A stretch of 64,000 nt of DNA, taken from NCBI GenBank assembly GCA_900467185.1, contig UBPA01000003.1:682001-746000 (forward strand), in the 5' to 3' direction. The stretch is from Hyphomicrobiales bacterium. Lineage in GTDB: Bacteria > Pseudomonadota > Alphaproteobacteria > Rhizobiales > Rhizobiaceae. The notes under the pieces are model-generated. The model searched no databases. It had not been told where the DNA came from and was given only the letters and a program-made list of their open reading frames with translations. Below, piece by piece: positions 43,559-52,799 of this stretch. The stretch's first letter is position 1. Each line of letters starts with the position of its first letter. A program made the translations under genes and the position numbers.

Positions 43559-45649
43559 ATGGACGCCAAGGTCAATCACTACGCGGTCGAATCGGGATCG
43601 TGGCATACGCTCGGGGCGACACCCGACAAGGATGGCGTCAACTTCGCGATCTTTTCCGCCCATGCCGAGCGCGTCGAGCTCTGCCTTTTCGATGACAGTG
43701 GCGCCATCGAGGTCGCCCGTATCGAACTGCCGGAATACACCAACGAAATCTGGCACGGCTACATCCCCGGCCTGAAGCCCGGCGCGCTCTATGGCTACCG
43801 TGTTCACGGCCCCTATGATCCCGAGCGGGGTCATCGCTTCAATCCCAACAAGCTGCTGGTGGACCCCTACGCCCGCGAGCTGGTCGGCGACGTGGAATGG
43901 TCGAAGGCACATTTCGCTTATGACATGGACGCGGAAAACGACAAGGATCTGACGTTCAACGCGCTCGACAGCGCGTCGGTGACGCCGAAGGGCCGCGTCA
44001 TCGATCCGAAGACCTACGACTGGAAGGGCGACCGCGGCCCGATCATCCCCTGGTCGAAGACCATCTTTTACGAAACGCATGTGAAGGGCTTCACCAAGCT
44101 GCACCCGGCCATTCCGGAAAACATGCGTGGCACCTTCGACGGCATGGGCCACAAGGCAGCCGTCGATTATCTGAAGAGCCTCGGCATCACATCGGTCGAG
44201 CTGCTGCCGACCCACTTCTTCCCCGACGACAGCATGCTGGTCGACAAAGGCCTCCACAATTACTGGGGCTACAACACGCTCGGCTTCTTTGCACCTGCCA
44301 CGCGTTACTACGGTCCACGCGCTCTCGATGGCTTCCGCGACATGGTTCGCGCCCTGCATGATGGCGGCCTCGAGGTCATTCTCGACGTGGTCTACAACCA
44401 CACGGCGGAAGGCAACGAGCTCGGGCCGACGCTCTCCTTCAAGGGCATCGACAATTTCTCATACTACCGCACCCTGCCCGACAACCACCGCTACTACATC
44501 AACGACACCGGCACGGGTAACACCGTCAACACGTCACATCCCCGCGTGCTGCAGATGGTGACCGATTCGCTGCGCTACTGGGTCGAGGAGATGCACGTCG
44601 ACGGCTTCCGCTTCGACCTCGGCACCATTCTCGGCCGTGAGCCGGAAGGTTTCGACGAGCGCGGTGGCTTTTTCGATGCGGTCTCGCAGGATCCGGTTCT
44701 CTCCAAGGTCAAGCTCGTCGGCGAACCCTGGGATATCGGTCCGGGCGGCTATCAGGTCGGCGGCTTTCCGCCCGGCTGGGCCGAGTGGAACGACAAGTAT
44801 CGCGACACGGTCCGCGACTACTGGATGGACACGGACGGCACTGCGCCGGATTTTGCCGCACGCCTGTTCGGCTCCGGCGATATCTATGACCTTCGCGGCC
44901 GTCGCCCCTGGGCCAGCGTCAACTTCGTTGCTGCGCATGACGGCTTCACGATCAACGATCTCGTGTCCTACAACGAGAAGCACAACGATGCGAACGGCGA
45001 AGACAACAAGGACGGCCACGGCGACAACCGCAGCTTCAACTACGGCGCCGAGGGTCCGACCGAAGACGAGACCATCAACGCTACCCGCGAACGCCAGAAG
45101 CGGAACTTCCTCGCCACGCTGCTGCTGTCGCATGGCACACCGATGATTCTGGGCGGCGACGAGTTCGGCCGCAGCCAGATGGGCAACAACAACGGCTACT
45201 GCCAGGACAGCGACATCAGCTGGATCCACTGGGAAAACCTGCCGCCCAGCGCCGACGTGCTGCGGGACTTCGTCCGCCGGCTGACGACGCTGCGCGCAAC
45301 GCAGCCCCTACTGCACCGCGAGAACTGGCGCGACGGCATGGTCATCACCTGGCTCAATGCCGGCGGCGGTGAGCAGACAGAGGAGCAGTGGCAGGATGGC
45401 GGCGGCACCACCATCGGCGCCCTGATCTCGCGCGACGATCTGGTCGGCAAGGACGGCGTCTGGTCGCATATTCTGATGATCTTCAACCCGCATGACGGCG
45501 TCGTGCCCTTCGCCCTTCCCGAATCGCCCAGCGATGGCTGGGTTCTGGAACTGACGACGGACGATCCTGCGGTCGAAGCGCAGTCTGTCGATGCGGCAGA
45601 CGCCTTCGATATGCAGGCCCGCAGCCTCGCGGTGTTCCGCCCGGCCTGA
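43559..45649 (+). CDS. glgX: Glycogen debranching enzyme GlgX
   Basis: Isoamylase-type GH13 enzyme of 696 residues that hydrolyses alpha-1,6 branches of limit dextrins. N-terminal CBM48 domain (GVNFAIFSAHAERVELCLFD), VILDVVYNHTAEGNELGPTL, the nucleophile Asp in VDGFRFDLGTILGRE, the Glu in LVGEPWDIGPGGY and NFVAAHDGFTINDLVSYNEK. The ATG at 43559 has AGGGGA upstream; an ATGATG at 43511 with GAGGG is an equally possible start adding 16 residues. A pair of hairpins follows the stop codon. Confidence 0.93.
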   Translation: MDAKVNHYAVESGSWHTLGATPDKDGVNFAIFSAHAERVELCLFDDSGAIEVARIELPEYTNEIWHGYIPGLKPGALYGYRVHGPYDPERGHRFNPNKLLVDPYARELVGDVEWSKAHFAYDMDAENDKDLTFNALDSASVTPKGRVIDPKTYDWKGDRGPIIPWSKTIFYETHVKGFTKLHPAIPENMRGTFDGMGHKAAVDYLKSLGITSVELLPTHFFPDDSMLVDKGLHNYWGYNTLGFFAPATRYYGPRALDGFRDMVRALHDGGLEVILDVVYNHTAEGNELGPTLSFKGIDNFSYYRTLPDNHRYYINDTGTGNTVNTSHPRVLQMVTDSLRYWVEEMHVDGFRFDLGTILGREPEGFDERGGFFDAVSQDPVLSKVKLVGEPWDIGPGGYQVGGFPPGWAEWNDKYRDTVRDYWMDTDGTAPDFAARLFGSGDIYDLRGRRPWASVNFVAAHDGFTINDLVSYNEKHNDANGEDNKDGHGDNRSFNYGAEGPTEDETINATRERQKRNFLATLLLSHGTPMILGGDEFGRSQMGNNNGYCQDSDISWIHWENLPPSADVLRDFVRRLTTLRATQPLLHRENWRDGMVITWLNAGGGEQTEEQWQDGGGTTIGALISRDDLVGKDGVWSHILMIFNPHDGVVPFALPESPSDGWVLELTTDDPAVEAQSVDAADAFDMQARSLAVFRPA

Positions 45650-45660
45650 TCACGCGAGAA

Positions 45661-45741
45661 CCGACCCGCAAGTCGCGGGTCGGCTCGTCTCCGCCCCGAA
45701 CACGAAAAGCCGGTCTGACGCGAAGTCAGGCCGGCTTTTTT
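45661..45741. terminator. Tandem hairpins ending glgX and glgA (bidirectional)
   Basis: First hairpin 45661-45683: CCGACCCGC pairs with GCGGGTCGG around five bases. Second, 45705-45741: AAAAGCCGG, CTGAC and GTCAG, CCGGCTTTTTT, a strong intrinsic terminator with a T6 run on the plus strand and A4 on the other side, so it can serve the convergent glgA as well. Confidence 0.88.
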
Positions 45742-45760
45742 CGGTCTTCGCGAGACGAGA

Positions 45761-47218
45761 TCAGGCCGTTGCCTTTTGCGCCTTGGCGATCACTTTGCCA
45801 TACAGCTCCGCATATTGTTCGGCGCTGCGCTCCCAGGAGAAATTGGCCTTCATGCCCTGGTTTTGCAGGCGCGCCCATTTCTTTGGGTCGCGATAGGCGT
45901 GGAAGGCCCGGTGAACGGCGAGGCGGAGATTGTCGCTGGTGGCGGGGTGGAACTGAAAGCCTGTGGCCACGCGCGCTGACATGGCCGCATCGTTGGCGTC
46001 GATGATCGTTTCCGACAGGCCGCCCGTGCGGGAGACCACGGGGACGGCGCCATAGCGCAGGGCATACAGCTGCGTGAGCCCGCAGGGCTCGAAGCGGGAG
46101 GGCTGGATGATGATATCCGTGCCGCCATGCACCAGATGCGCCGTTTCCTCGTCATAGCCGATGCGGACGCCGATCCTGCCGGGATGCCGCCCGGCAGCGA
46201 GCAGCAGCTGGGTCTCGATATCCTTGGAGCCCTTGCCGAGCACGATCAGCTTGCCGCCGAGCGCCGCGATCTCTTCGGCGACCTCGGCCAGCATATCGCC
46301 GCCCTTCTGCCAGGTGAGGCGGGTGACGGCGGCAAAGACCGGTCCGGCCGTCGCGTCGAGCCGGAACGTCTCGAGCAACTGGGCCCGGTTGACGCTCCGG
46401 TTGCGGATGTGACGGACGTCGTATCGTGCCGGCAGATAGGGGTCGGTGGCGGGGTCCCAGATCTCGCTGTCGATGCCGTTGACGATGCCGGTGAAGGTAT
46501 CGAGACGCGACAGCAGAGCGCCTTCCATGCCCATGCCCAGCTCCGGCGACACGATCTCGCGGGCATAGGTAGGGCTGACGGTAGTGATCGCGCTCGCGGT
46601 GCGGATACCACCCTTGAGATAGCTCATGTCGCCGTAATATTCGAGGCAATCGATCGACAGCGCCTCCGGCGGCAGGCCGATATCCTTCAGGTGTCCGGCG
46701 GAATACTGGCCCTGGAAGGCGAGATTGTGAATGGTGAGAACGGACGGGATCGCCCGCGCATTGGTGGAATAGCGCATGTAGACGGACGTCAGCGCCGTCT
46801 GCCAGTCATGGGTGTGCACGAGATCGGGCGTCCAGTCCGGCAGGAGCCCGCCCGCCACCGCCGACGCCACGTAGGACAGCACGGCGAAACGCTTCCAGTT
46901 GTCGGGGTGATCGACACCGTCCTCGCCGACATAGGGGCCGCCGGGACGATCGTAGAGCGCCGGCGCGTTCAGCACGAGAAGATCGAGCCCCTGGCATTCG
47001 GCTTCCAGCAGCCAGGCCGGATTTCCGAAGAGGTCGGGAAAGAAATGCACCGGCCGCGCATCGCTCACCTCCGCGAGAACGGAGGTATAGCCCGGGATCA
47101 GGCTGCGGGTGCGATACCCGCGCGCGGCGAGGACTTTCGGCAGGGCCCCTGTCACGTCGGCAAGGCCGCCGGTCTTGATCAGGGGAAAGATTTCCGACGT
47201 CACAGACAGTACGTTCAC
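45761..47218 (-). CDS. glgA: Glycogen synthase GlgA
   Basis: ADP-glucose-dependent glycogen synthase (GT5) of 485 residues from the GTG at 47218. The N-terminal KTGGLADV donor-binding motif follows VNVLSVTSEIFPLI; the C-terminal domain has VTRLTWQKGGDML, QPSRFEPCGLTQLYALRYGAVPVV in two parts. The frame is open upstream to 47335, but family members start here; AGAGGA is about eleven bases upstream, rather far. It is convergent with glgX. glgB, glgC and glgP are not in the window. Confidence 0.93.
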   Translation of the reverse strand: MNVLSVTSEIFPLIKTGGLADVTGALPKVLAARGYRTRSLIPGYTSVLAEVSDARPVHFFPDLFGNPAWLLEAECQGLDLLVLNAPALYDRPGGPYVGEDGVDHPDNWKRFAVLSYVASAVAGGLLPDWTPDLVHTHDWQTALTSVYMRYSTNARAIPSVLTIHNLAFQGQYSAGHLKDIGLPPEALSIDCLEYYGDMSYLKGGIRTASAITTVSPTYAREIVSPELGMGMEGALLSRLDTFTGIVNGIDSEIWDPATDPYLPARYDVRHIRNRSVNRAQLLETFRLDATAGPVFAAVTRLTWQKGGDMLAEVAEEIAALGGKLIVLGKGSKDIETQLLLAAGRHPGRIGVRIGYDEETAHLVHGGTDIIIQPSRFEPCGLTQLYALRYGAVPVVSRTGGLSETIIDANDAAMSARVATGFQFHPATSDNLRLAVHRAFHAYRDPKKWARLQNQGMKANFSWERSAEQYAELYGKVIAKAQKATA

Positions 47219-47461
47219 GCAGGTCACGTTCCTCTTTGCAATCCGGTGGGATTGCCGGCTGAAATGGAGGTCGGGAGAAAAGCGAAACACCTCGTGCTCC
47301 AATGATGGAGGAAACCGAACCCCGTGTCCGCACAAATATTGCGGAGCAGGTGAGAAACTTGTGCAGTGCGATGAAGGTGCGCACAGCGTGCGCGGGACGC
47401 CGGGTGAGAGCCACCGGCGCCGGGAAAATCAGGCACCGGGCAAGCCGGCGCCTGTGCGGTC

Positions 47462-47734
47462 TTAGACCGTCTTTCGCTTGCGCTTGGCGCCGGGTGTGCC
47501 GGCTGCTCCACCATCGACGACAGAGAGCGGAGTCTTTCCCTTGTCGGCTTTTGCGGGCTCTTCCACAGGTGCGGTCTCTTCCTCTGGCGCGCCGAGCACG
47601 GAGGTGTTTTCTGTGTTGGCGAACTCCTGATACGCCTTGCTCCAATGCTCGTCGTGCCGACCTTCCGGCCGACCTTCGGATTCCCACAAGGCATAGGCCC
47701 GCTTCTTGATCAGGTCTTCGTCTTTCTCGGTCAT
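47462..47734 (-). CDS. DUF2934 domain protein
   Basis: A 90-residue protein whose first 35 residues carry the DUF2934 pattern (IKKRAYALWESEGRPEG, RHDEHWSKA). The rest is a disordered acidic and Pro/Ala-rich linker ending in a basic KRKRKTV tail. DUF2934 proteins are small, common in Rhizobiales and of unknown function, often linked to stress. AAGGGAGAAGG precedes the ATG. It stands alone between glgA and a secreted protein gene. Confidence 0.8.
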   Translation of the reverse strand: MTEKDEDLIKKRAYALWESEGRPEGRHDEHWSKAYQEFANTENTSVLGAPEEETAPVEEPAKADKGKTPLSVVDGGAAGTPGAKRKRKTV

Positions 47735-48022
47735 GGCCTTCTCCCTTTCATAATCGGACTACCGCCACTCCCAAATCAGGGAGGGTCGATTTGGTTCCAG
47801 ATCAGACAGACATTTTCCCGTGTTCCGGCGCTCTTTCAGAGGCTGAGCGACGGAGGTCCTTAAAGACAGGGAGCCGCGTGGCCCTGCTATTGCCACGACG
47901 GCTGGATGACGGTCGAAACCGCCCTATCTAGCGCTCACGGATCGTCTCGACCCAGGCCTTGTCAGCCGACGCGAAGAATCCGCCAAGTCACTGCCGCACC
48001 GTGCGGCTTTCCGGAGTGTGTC

Positions 48023-48409
48023 ATGAGAAAACGGATTGTTCTAGCCATTGCTGCCGCATCGGCTTTCGTCGGCCTGTCGCCGGCCGCCGCGCAAACGCCC
48101 AAGATCGAGGATGTCTGCGTCCAGGTCGCAAAGCACCTGCTTCTTGCCGAGACGTTCCAGACCGGCGTCGTTCAGTCCTTTCCCGAACTGAAGCCACCGG
48201 GCGCGCGCCTCACCTTCTCCACCCGCGAGGGCGTCGAGAAGAAAGACATGGTCGATACGATCGAGTGCGAGTTCCAGAACACTGCGTCGCCGTTCAACCT
48301 GCAGCGCTTCTGCGTGTCCAGCACCTGCTACGGCCCGAACGAGCGCAACGACGCCAACAAGCGCCGTTTCGAAGAGGTTCGCGCGCTTCTGAAGCGCGAC
48401 GGTCTCTAG
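48023..48409 (+). CDS. Secreted protein of unknown function
   Basis: A 128-residue protein with a clear signal peptide (RKRIVLAIAAASAFVGLSPA, cleavage after AAAQ). The mature part of about 105 residues has four cysteines (VCVQ, ECEF, FCVSSTC), which could form two disulfides in the periplasm. I do not recognise a family. The start is set by GGAG seven bases before the ATG. The 288 bases upstream hold no gene that I can support. Confidence 0.75.
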   Translation: MRKRIVLAIAAASAFVGLSPAAAQTPKIEDVCVQVAKHLLLAETFQTGVVQSFPELKPPGARLTFSTREGVEKKDMVDTIECEFQNTASPFNLQRFCVSSTCYGPNERNDANKRRFEEVRALLKRDGL

Positions 48410-48485
48410 ACTAGTCCGACGCCAGGCGCCATCACGGACCTGCCGCGATGGCGCTTTCCGCGAGACGAAAGCTGAGGATGCAGCG

Positions 48486-49145
48486 TCAGGGCGCGCCGAC
48501 ACCGAAGGCGGTCAGCGTGTTGCGGCAGGCGCGCTGGAAACACTGGGCGGGGCCTTCGAGGCCCGAGGCCTGACGGCTGACGCGGGCGCCTTCCAGCAGG
48601 AGGAGCAGGGTGTCGGCCAGGGTCTCAGGCTCTTGGATGCCCGTCCGCCGGCAGAGATCCGTCAGCTTTTCGCGCTGGAGGATCTTGAAGGTCTCGATGA
48701 CGGCATGGGCGGGATGGCCGGCTTCCTTGAGTTCCACCGCGGCATTGGCAATGTCGCAACCGGAAGGCTCGCGCTGGAGACAGTCCGAAAGGGCCGTTAC
48801 CCAGGCGCCGAGCTGGGCCTTCGCATCATCCGGAAAGCGGGTCTCGATGTCCGCCCACATCGCGCCGCTCTTTTCGGAGGTCACGCGCAGCGTCTCGCAT
48901 ACGAGGTCGTCCTTCGAGCCGAAATGCCGGTAGAGCGTCATCTTGTTGGTCGAGGCCGCCTCGGCAATCGCATCGACGCCGATGCCGCGAATGCCGTGCT
49001 GGCGAAACAGTTCGCAGGCCGTGGTGACGATCCGGTCGCGCGGAGCGACCTTTACGGAAGACAGGCCGGGGGGCGAGGTCGATTCCTGGTCCGGCTTCAC
49101 AGTAGAGCCACGTTTGGCGTTTTTATTCACGACAGCGATTGACAT
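48486..49145 (-). CDS. TetR/AcrR-family transcriptional regulator
   Basis: TetR-type repressor of 219 residues. The helix-turn-helix domain spans DRIVTTACELFRQHGIRGIG and NKMTLYRHFGSKDDLVCE; the ligand-binding domain holds two cysteines (LQREPSGCDIANA, TDLCRRTG). The N-terminal 30 residues are an extra polar stretch. It is divergent from a small gene at 49267, and an excellent palindrome lies just upstream of its start, so it probably controls itself and that gene. The inducer is unknown. Confidence 0.88.
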   Translation of the reverse strand: MSIAVVNKNAKRGSTVKPDQESTSPPGLSSVKVAPRDRIVTTACELFRQHGIRGIGVDAIAEAASTNKMTLYRHFGSKDDLVCETLRVTSEKSGAMWADIETRFPDDAKAQLGAWVTALSDCLQREPSGCDIANAAVELKEAGHPAHAVIETFKILQREKLTDLCRRTGIQEPETLADTLLLLLEGARVSRQASGLEGPAQCFQRACRNTLTAFGVGAP

Positions 49146-49171
49146 AGGTGTGACCGTTCGGTAACAAATGA

Positions 49172-49193
49172 CGTGTTACTTACCGGTAACACG
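49172..49193. promoter_or_regulatory. Palindromic operator of the TetR regulator
   Basis: CGTGTTAC (49172-49179), six bases, GTAACACG (49186-49193): a perfect 8-bp inverted repeat 27 bases upstream of the TetR start. A further half-site GTAACA lies at 49161-49166. Size and place fit a TetR dimer site. Confidence 0.78.
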
Positions 49194-49266
49194 CTAAAGC
49201 CTTTCGGTCAAGGACAGGCCCAACCCCAGCCTGTCCTTCACTGTGGACGACACGAAGGAGATGGCC

Positions 49267-49533
49267 ATGAACATGGCACATGACGATCTGACCCTGAACG
49301 AGGTGCTGACCGATCCGATGATCCGCGCCGTGATGCGGGCGGATGGCGTGACCTCCTCGCAGTTCAAGACGCTGCTCTATTCGGCAGCGAACGCGCTGGA
49401 GCATGCCAAGCCCGAGCCGGGCGGCGCCCGCACCCATGCGGCCAAGCTTCTGGCCGCGCCGAAACGCCGCCTGCTCGCCATGGTGCATCCGCTGGCGGTG
49501 CGCTCGGGCTCCGCCTGCGCCGCTTGCTATTAA
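49267..49533 (+). CDS. Small protein of unknown function, divergent from tetR
   Basis: An 88-residue protein starting at the ATG with GAAGGAG six bases upstream; an earlier GTG (49243) and ATG (49261) in frame are worse placed. The sequence is mostly helical (DPMIRAVMRADGVTSSQFKT, LLYSAANALEHA) and ends in RSGSACAACY, with two cysteines next to the C terminus that might bind metal or form a disulfide. I do not recognise the family. A strong terminator follows, so the gene is a single-gene unit behind the TetR operator. Confidence 0.75.
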   Translation: MNMAHDDLTLNEVLTDPMIRAVMRADGVTSSQFKTLLYSAANALEHAKPEPGGARTHAAKLLAAPKRRLLAMVHPLAVRSGSACAACY

Positions 49534-49610
49534 GCGCCGCGGTCCCGTCTTGCGGGTTTGGCGTCGCTCACGCCGGCCCGTGAGGCACGCCCTGTTCCCG
49601 GGCGTATGAC

Positions 49611-49645
49611 ACCCGACCGGAAGGACCTCCTCCGGTCGGGTTTTT
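49611..49645 (+). terminator. Intrinsic terminator after the small tetR-linked gene
   Basis: ACCCGACCGGA (49611-49621) pairs perfectly with TCCGGTCGGGT (49631-49641), followed by TTTTT. Eleven-bp GC-rich stem, nine-base loop. Confidence 0.9.
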
Positions 49646-49669
49646 CGTATCTGCTGCTGGGTGACCGCG

Positions 49670-50974
49670 TCAGACGCGGACGGCGAGTTCCTCGAAGTCC
49701 TGGGTTCCGAAGAATTTCAGATAGCGCTCCACCTCGGCCGGGTCCCCCGTCGCCTTGCGGGGATTGTCGGACAGCTTGACGGCCGGGCGGCCATTGGCGT
49801 CGATGACCTTGCAGACGATGGAAATCGGGTTGAGCCCGCTGACCTCCGTCGGCGCGCAATCGGCGAAATCATTGGTGAGATTGGTGCCCCAGCCGAAGCT
49901 CATGCGCACCCGCCCCTCGAAATGCCGGTAGGTCTTGATGATCATGTCGACGTCGAGCCCGTCGGAGAAGATCAGAAGCTTTTCCCTGGGATCACGGCCA
50001 TGGGCACGCCACCAGTCGAGGATGCGCTCGCCGCCCTCGATCGGCGGGGCGCTGTCGGGGCGGAAACCGGTCCAGTCGGCGACCCAGTCGGGCGCATTTT
50101 TCAGAAACGCCGCCGTCCCGAAGGCATCCGGCAGGACGATCAGCAGATTGCCCCCATAAAGGCGGTTCCAGTCCTGAAGGACCTTGTAGGGCGCGTCCGC
50201 CAGTTCCGCATCGGTCTTGGCCAACGCGGCCGCCACCATCGGCAATTCATGGGCATTGGTGCCGAGCGCCTCAAGATCGGTATCCATGGCGAGGAGCACA
50301 TTGCTCGTGCCGGAGAAGGATTCGCCGATGCCTTCCTTCAGCGCCTCCACGCACCAGCGCTGCCACAGGAACGAATGGCGGCGGCGGGTGCCGAAGTCGG
50401 AGATGCGCAGGTCGGGCACCGCCCGAAGCTGCTCCACCTTCGACCACATCTTCGCCTTGGCGCGGGCATAGAGCACGTCGAGCGCGAAAGGGCCCATGCC
50501 CTTCATGGCGGTGCGCGAGCGCAGCTCGTTGACGATGGCGAGTGCGGGAATTTCCCACATGCTCGTATGCGTCCACTTGCCGGGAAACGTCAGCTCATAC
50601 TGGCCGTGGCGGCGCGAAAGCTCGTAATCCGGCAGCTGGAAATCGGCGAGCCACGCCAGAAAGTCCGGCGAGAAGATCTGCTTGCGGCCATAGAAGGTGT
50701 TACCGGCCAGCCAGATCATCTCCTTCTTGGTAAAGCGCACCGTGCGAACGTGATCCAGCTGCTCGCGCAGCTCCTGCTCGTCGATCTCTTCCGTCAGAAG
50801 CACCGTCTTGGTGCGGTTGATGAGCGAGAAGGTGGCATCGACATCCGGATAGAGACGCCAGATCATCTGCAACATCAAGAGCTTGTAAAAGTCCGTGTCC
50901 AGCAGGCTTCGCACCACCGGGTCCAGCTTCCAGGCATTGTCGTAGACGCGCCGCGCAATATCCGTCTTCGTCAT
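49670..50974 (-). CDS. pncB: Nicotinate phosphoribosyltransferase
   Basis: NAD salvage enzyme of 434 residues that makes nicotinate mononucleotide from nicotinate and PRPP. Family traits: [19 protein letters not shown] at the N terminus, the phosphorylatable-histidine region around [21 protein letters not shown], and [13 protein letters not shown] with [11 protein letters not shown] for phosphate and PRPP binding. The ATG at 50974 has CGGGGA about seven bases upstream. It is divergent from the DeoR regulator. Confidence 0.94.
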   Translation of the reverse strand: MTKTDIARRVYDNAWKLDPVVRSLLDTDFYKLLMLQMIWRLYPDVDATFSLINRTKTVLLTEEIDEQELREQLDHVRTVRFTKKEMIWLAGNTFYGRKQIFSPDFLAWLADFQLPDYELSRRHGQYELTFPGKWTHTSMWEIPALAIVNELRSRTAMKGMGPFALDVLYARAKAKMWSKVEQLRAVPDLRISDFGTRRRHSFLWQRWCVEALKEGIGESFSGTSNVLLAMDTDLEALGTNAHELPMVAAALAKTDAELADAPYKVLQDWNRLYGGNLLIVLPDAFGTAAFLKNAPDWVADWTGFRPDSAPPIEGGERILDWWRAHGRDPREKLLIFSDGLDVDMIIKTYRHFEGRVRMSFGWGTNLTNDFADCAPTEVSGLNPISIVCKVIDANGRPAVKLSDNPRKATGDPAEVERYLKFFGTQDFEELAVRV

Positions 50975-51156
50975 GCCGTATCCCCGCATCCGCCTGAACG
51001 GTCGAACCGCAGCGGACATTCCTCCCGCGTCGCGCTCGATCGGCGCGACATGCTGCATCTTCATGCCATGCCCGACAGCGACCTGCAACACGGCAGGCAG
51101 CGCAAAATCCCCTCCAAATCATAACATTCCATCGTCACAAAATCTCACCAGATATG

Positions 51157-51185
51157 TTGTCTTTTTATCCGATGCTGTTTAGATA
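51157..51185 (+). promoter_or_regulatory. Promoter of the deoR-tpiA2-rpiB operon
   Basis: TTGTCT, exactly 17 bases, then TAGATA. The expected transcript start near 51191 is so close to the ATG at 51195 that the GTG at 51207 becomes the better start of the regulator. Confidence 0.62.
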
Positions 51186-51206
51186 CAGGCGAGGATGGAG
51201 ATCGCA

Positions 51207-51971
51207 GTGGCTTTGAAACCGGACGATCGGCGGCAGGAGATCATGGATATTCTGATGGAGGCAGGCTCTGCTTCCGTCGAGGATCTGGCTCTGCGCTTTT
51301 CCGTCAGCAAGATGACCGTTCATCGCGATCTCGACGATCTCGAGCAGGCGGGCCTGTTGCGCAAGGTCCATGGCGGAGCGTCCATCCAGTCGAGTGCGCA
51401 GTTCGAAAGCGATTTTCGCTACCGCGAGAAGATGGCGGCCGAGGAAAAGCGGCAGCTCGCGTCGCACGCCGCCACGCTGGTGGAGCCCGGGCAGATCATC
51501 ATCATCGACGACGGCTCGACGGCCGGGGGGCTTGCCGATCACCTCGCGACCATCCGGCCGCTGACGGTGATCACCAACAACCTCTCCGTCATCGTCAAGC
51601 TTACTGCCGTACCCGGCATCGAGGTCATTTCGCTTGGCGGTCAGTACAGCCGGAAATTCAACGGCTTCTTCGGCATCGTTACGGAAGAGACGCTGTCGTC
51701 GCTTCGGGCCGACATCGCCTTTCTCTCATCATCCGCCATTCAGGGGGCCGCCGCCTATCACCAGGATCAGGAGGTGGTGAAGACCAAGCGGCAGATGATG
51801 CGCTCGGCAAGCCGCAGCTACCTCATGGTGGACCACGCGAAGTTCGGCAAGCCGGCCCTGCATTTCCTGACGGGGCTGGACGGCTTTCGAGCCGTCATCA
51901 CCAGCGACCGCATCGACGCCGGCCACGAGGCCGCGCTGAGCGATGTCGGCATCACGATCATCAAGGTCTGA
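51207..51971 (+). CDS. DeoR-family transcriptional regulator (EryR-like)
   Basis: DeoR-type repressor of 254 residues. Helix-turn-helix: SVEDLALRFSVSKMTVHRDL, with the wing EQAGLLRKVHGGA; the C-terminal sugar-phosphate sensor domain contains IIIIDDGSTAGGLADHL and VITNNLSVIV. It lies directly before tpiA2 and rpiB genes, the order eryR-eryH-eryI of the erythritol loci in Brucella and rhizobia. The GTG start has GGAG six bases upstream; an ATG at 51195 adds four residues but would leave almost no leader. A tetrose or tetrulose phosphate is a plausible ligand. Confidence 0.88.
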   Translation: MALKPDDRRQEIMDILMEAGSASVEDLALRFSVSKMTVHRDLDDLEQAGLLRKVHGGASIQSSAQFESDFRYREKMAAEEKRQLASHAATLVEPGQIIIIDDGSTAGGLADHLATIRPLTVITNNLSVIVKLTAVPGIEVISLGGQYSRKFNGFFGIVTEETLSSLRADIAFLSSSAIQGAAAYHQDQEVVKTKRQMMRSASRSYLMVDHAKFGKPALHFLTGLDGFRAVITSDRIDAGHEAALSDVGITIIKV

Positions 51972-52001
51972 CGACCGGGACTTCACGACGAGGAGCATGC
52001 A

Positions 52002-52769
52002 GTGGAAACGAACGGCATCTGGGTGGGAACGAGCTGGAAGATGAACAAGACCCTCGACGAGGCCATGGCGTTTGCCGAGGGTCTTCGGACGAGCGACGCC
52101 GCGCGCGATCCGCGCATCCAGCGCTTCGTCATCCCGCCCTTTACCGCCGTGCGGGAGGTCAAGCAGCGTCTGTCCGGCACCAGCGTCAAGGTGGGCGCGC
52201 AGAACATGCATTGGGACGATGCCGGCGCCTGGACCGGCGAGATCTCCGCGCCGATGCTGACCGACTGCGGGCTCGATCTCGTGGAGCTCGGCCATAGCGA
52301 GCGGCGCGAGCATTTCGGCGAGACCGACCGGACCGTCGGCCTGAAGACGGCCGCCGCCGTGCGTCACGGCCTGACGCCGCTGATCTGCATCGGCGAGACG
52401 TTGTCCGAGCGCGAGGCCGGCGAAGCCGATGCCGTGCTGAAGCGGCAGGTCGAAGGGGCCTTGTCAGGGCTCACCGGCGCCGACCGGGAAAAGCCGGTCC
52501 TTCTCGCCTATGAGCCCGTCTGGGCCATCGGCGTCAACGGCATTCCGGCATCGGCGGATTATGCGGACGACCGCCATGCCCGCATCGCCGCGGTGGCGAA
52601 AGCCTGTCTCGGCGTCTTCGTGCCCGTTCTCTACGGCGGCAGCGTCAATCCGGGCAATTGCGCGGAGTTGATCGCCAAGCCCCACATCGACGGCCTCTTC
52701 ATCGGCCGTTCGGCCTGGGACGTCGGCGGCTATCTCGACATCCTCACCCGTGTTTCATCCGCTCTCTGA
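52002..52769 (+). CDS. tpiA2: Triosephosphate isomerase-like protein (TpiA2/EryH type)
   Basis: TIM-barrel isomerase of 255 residues. The catalytic residues of triosephosphate isomerase are all present: Asn/Lys in TSWKMNKT, His in ELGHSERRE, Glu in AYEPVWAIG, and the phosphate site YGGSVNPGN. In the erythritol pathway the EryH paralogue converts L-3-tetrulose 4-phosphate to D-erythrulose 4-phosphate. Its position between an EryR-like regulator and rpiB argues for that paralogue rather than the glycolytic enzyme. The GTG start has GAGGAG six bases upstream. Confidence 0.88.
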   Translation: METNGIWVGTSWKMNKTLDEAMAFAEGLRTSDAARDPRIQRFVIPPFTAVREVKQRLSGTSVKVGAQNMHWDDAGAWTGEISAPMLTDCGLDLVELGHSERREHFGETDRTVGLKTAAAVRHGLTPLICIGETLSEREAGEADAVLKRQVEGALSGLTGADREKPVLLAYEPVWAIGVNGIPASADYADDRHARIAAVAKACLGVFVPVLYGGSVNPGNCAELIAKPHIDGLFIGRSAWDVGGYLDILTRVSSAL

Positions 52770-52799
52770 CATCAACAAAAAGCCTGAAAGGAAACAGCC

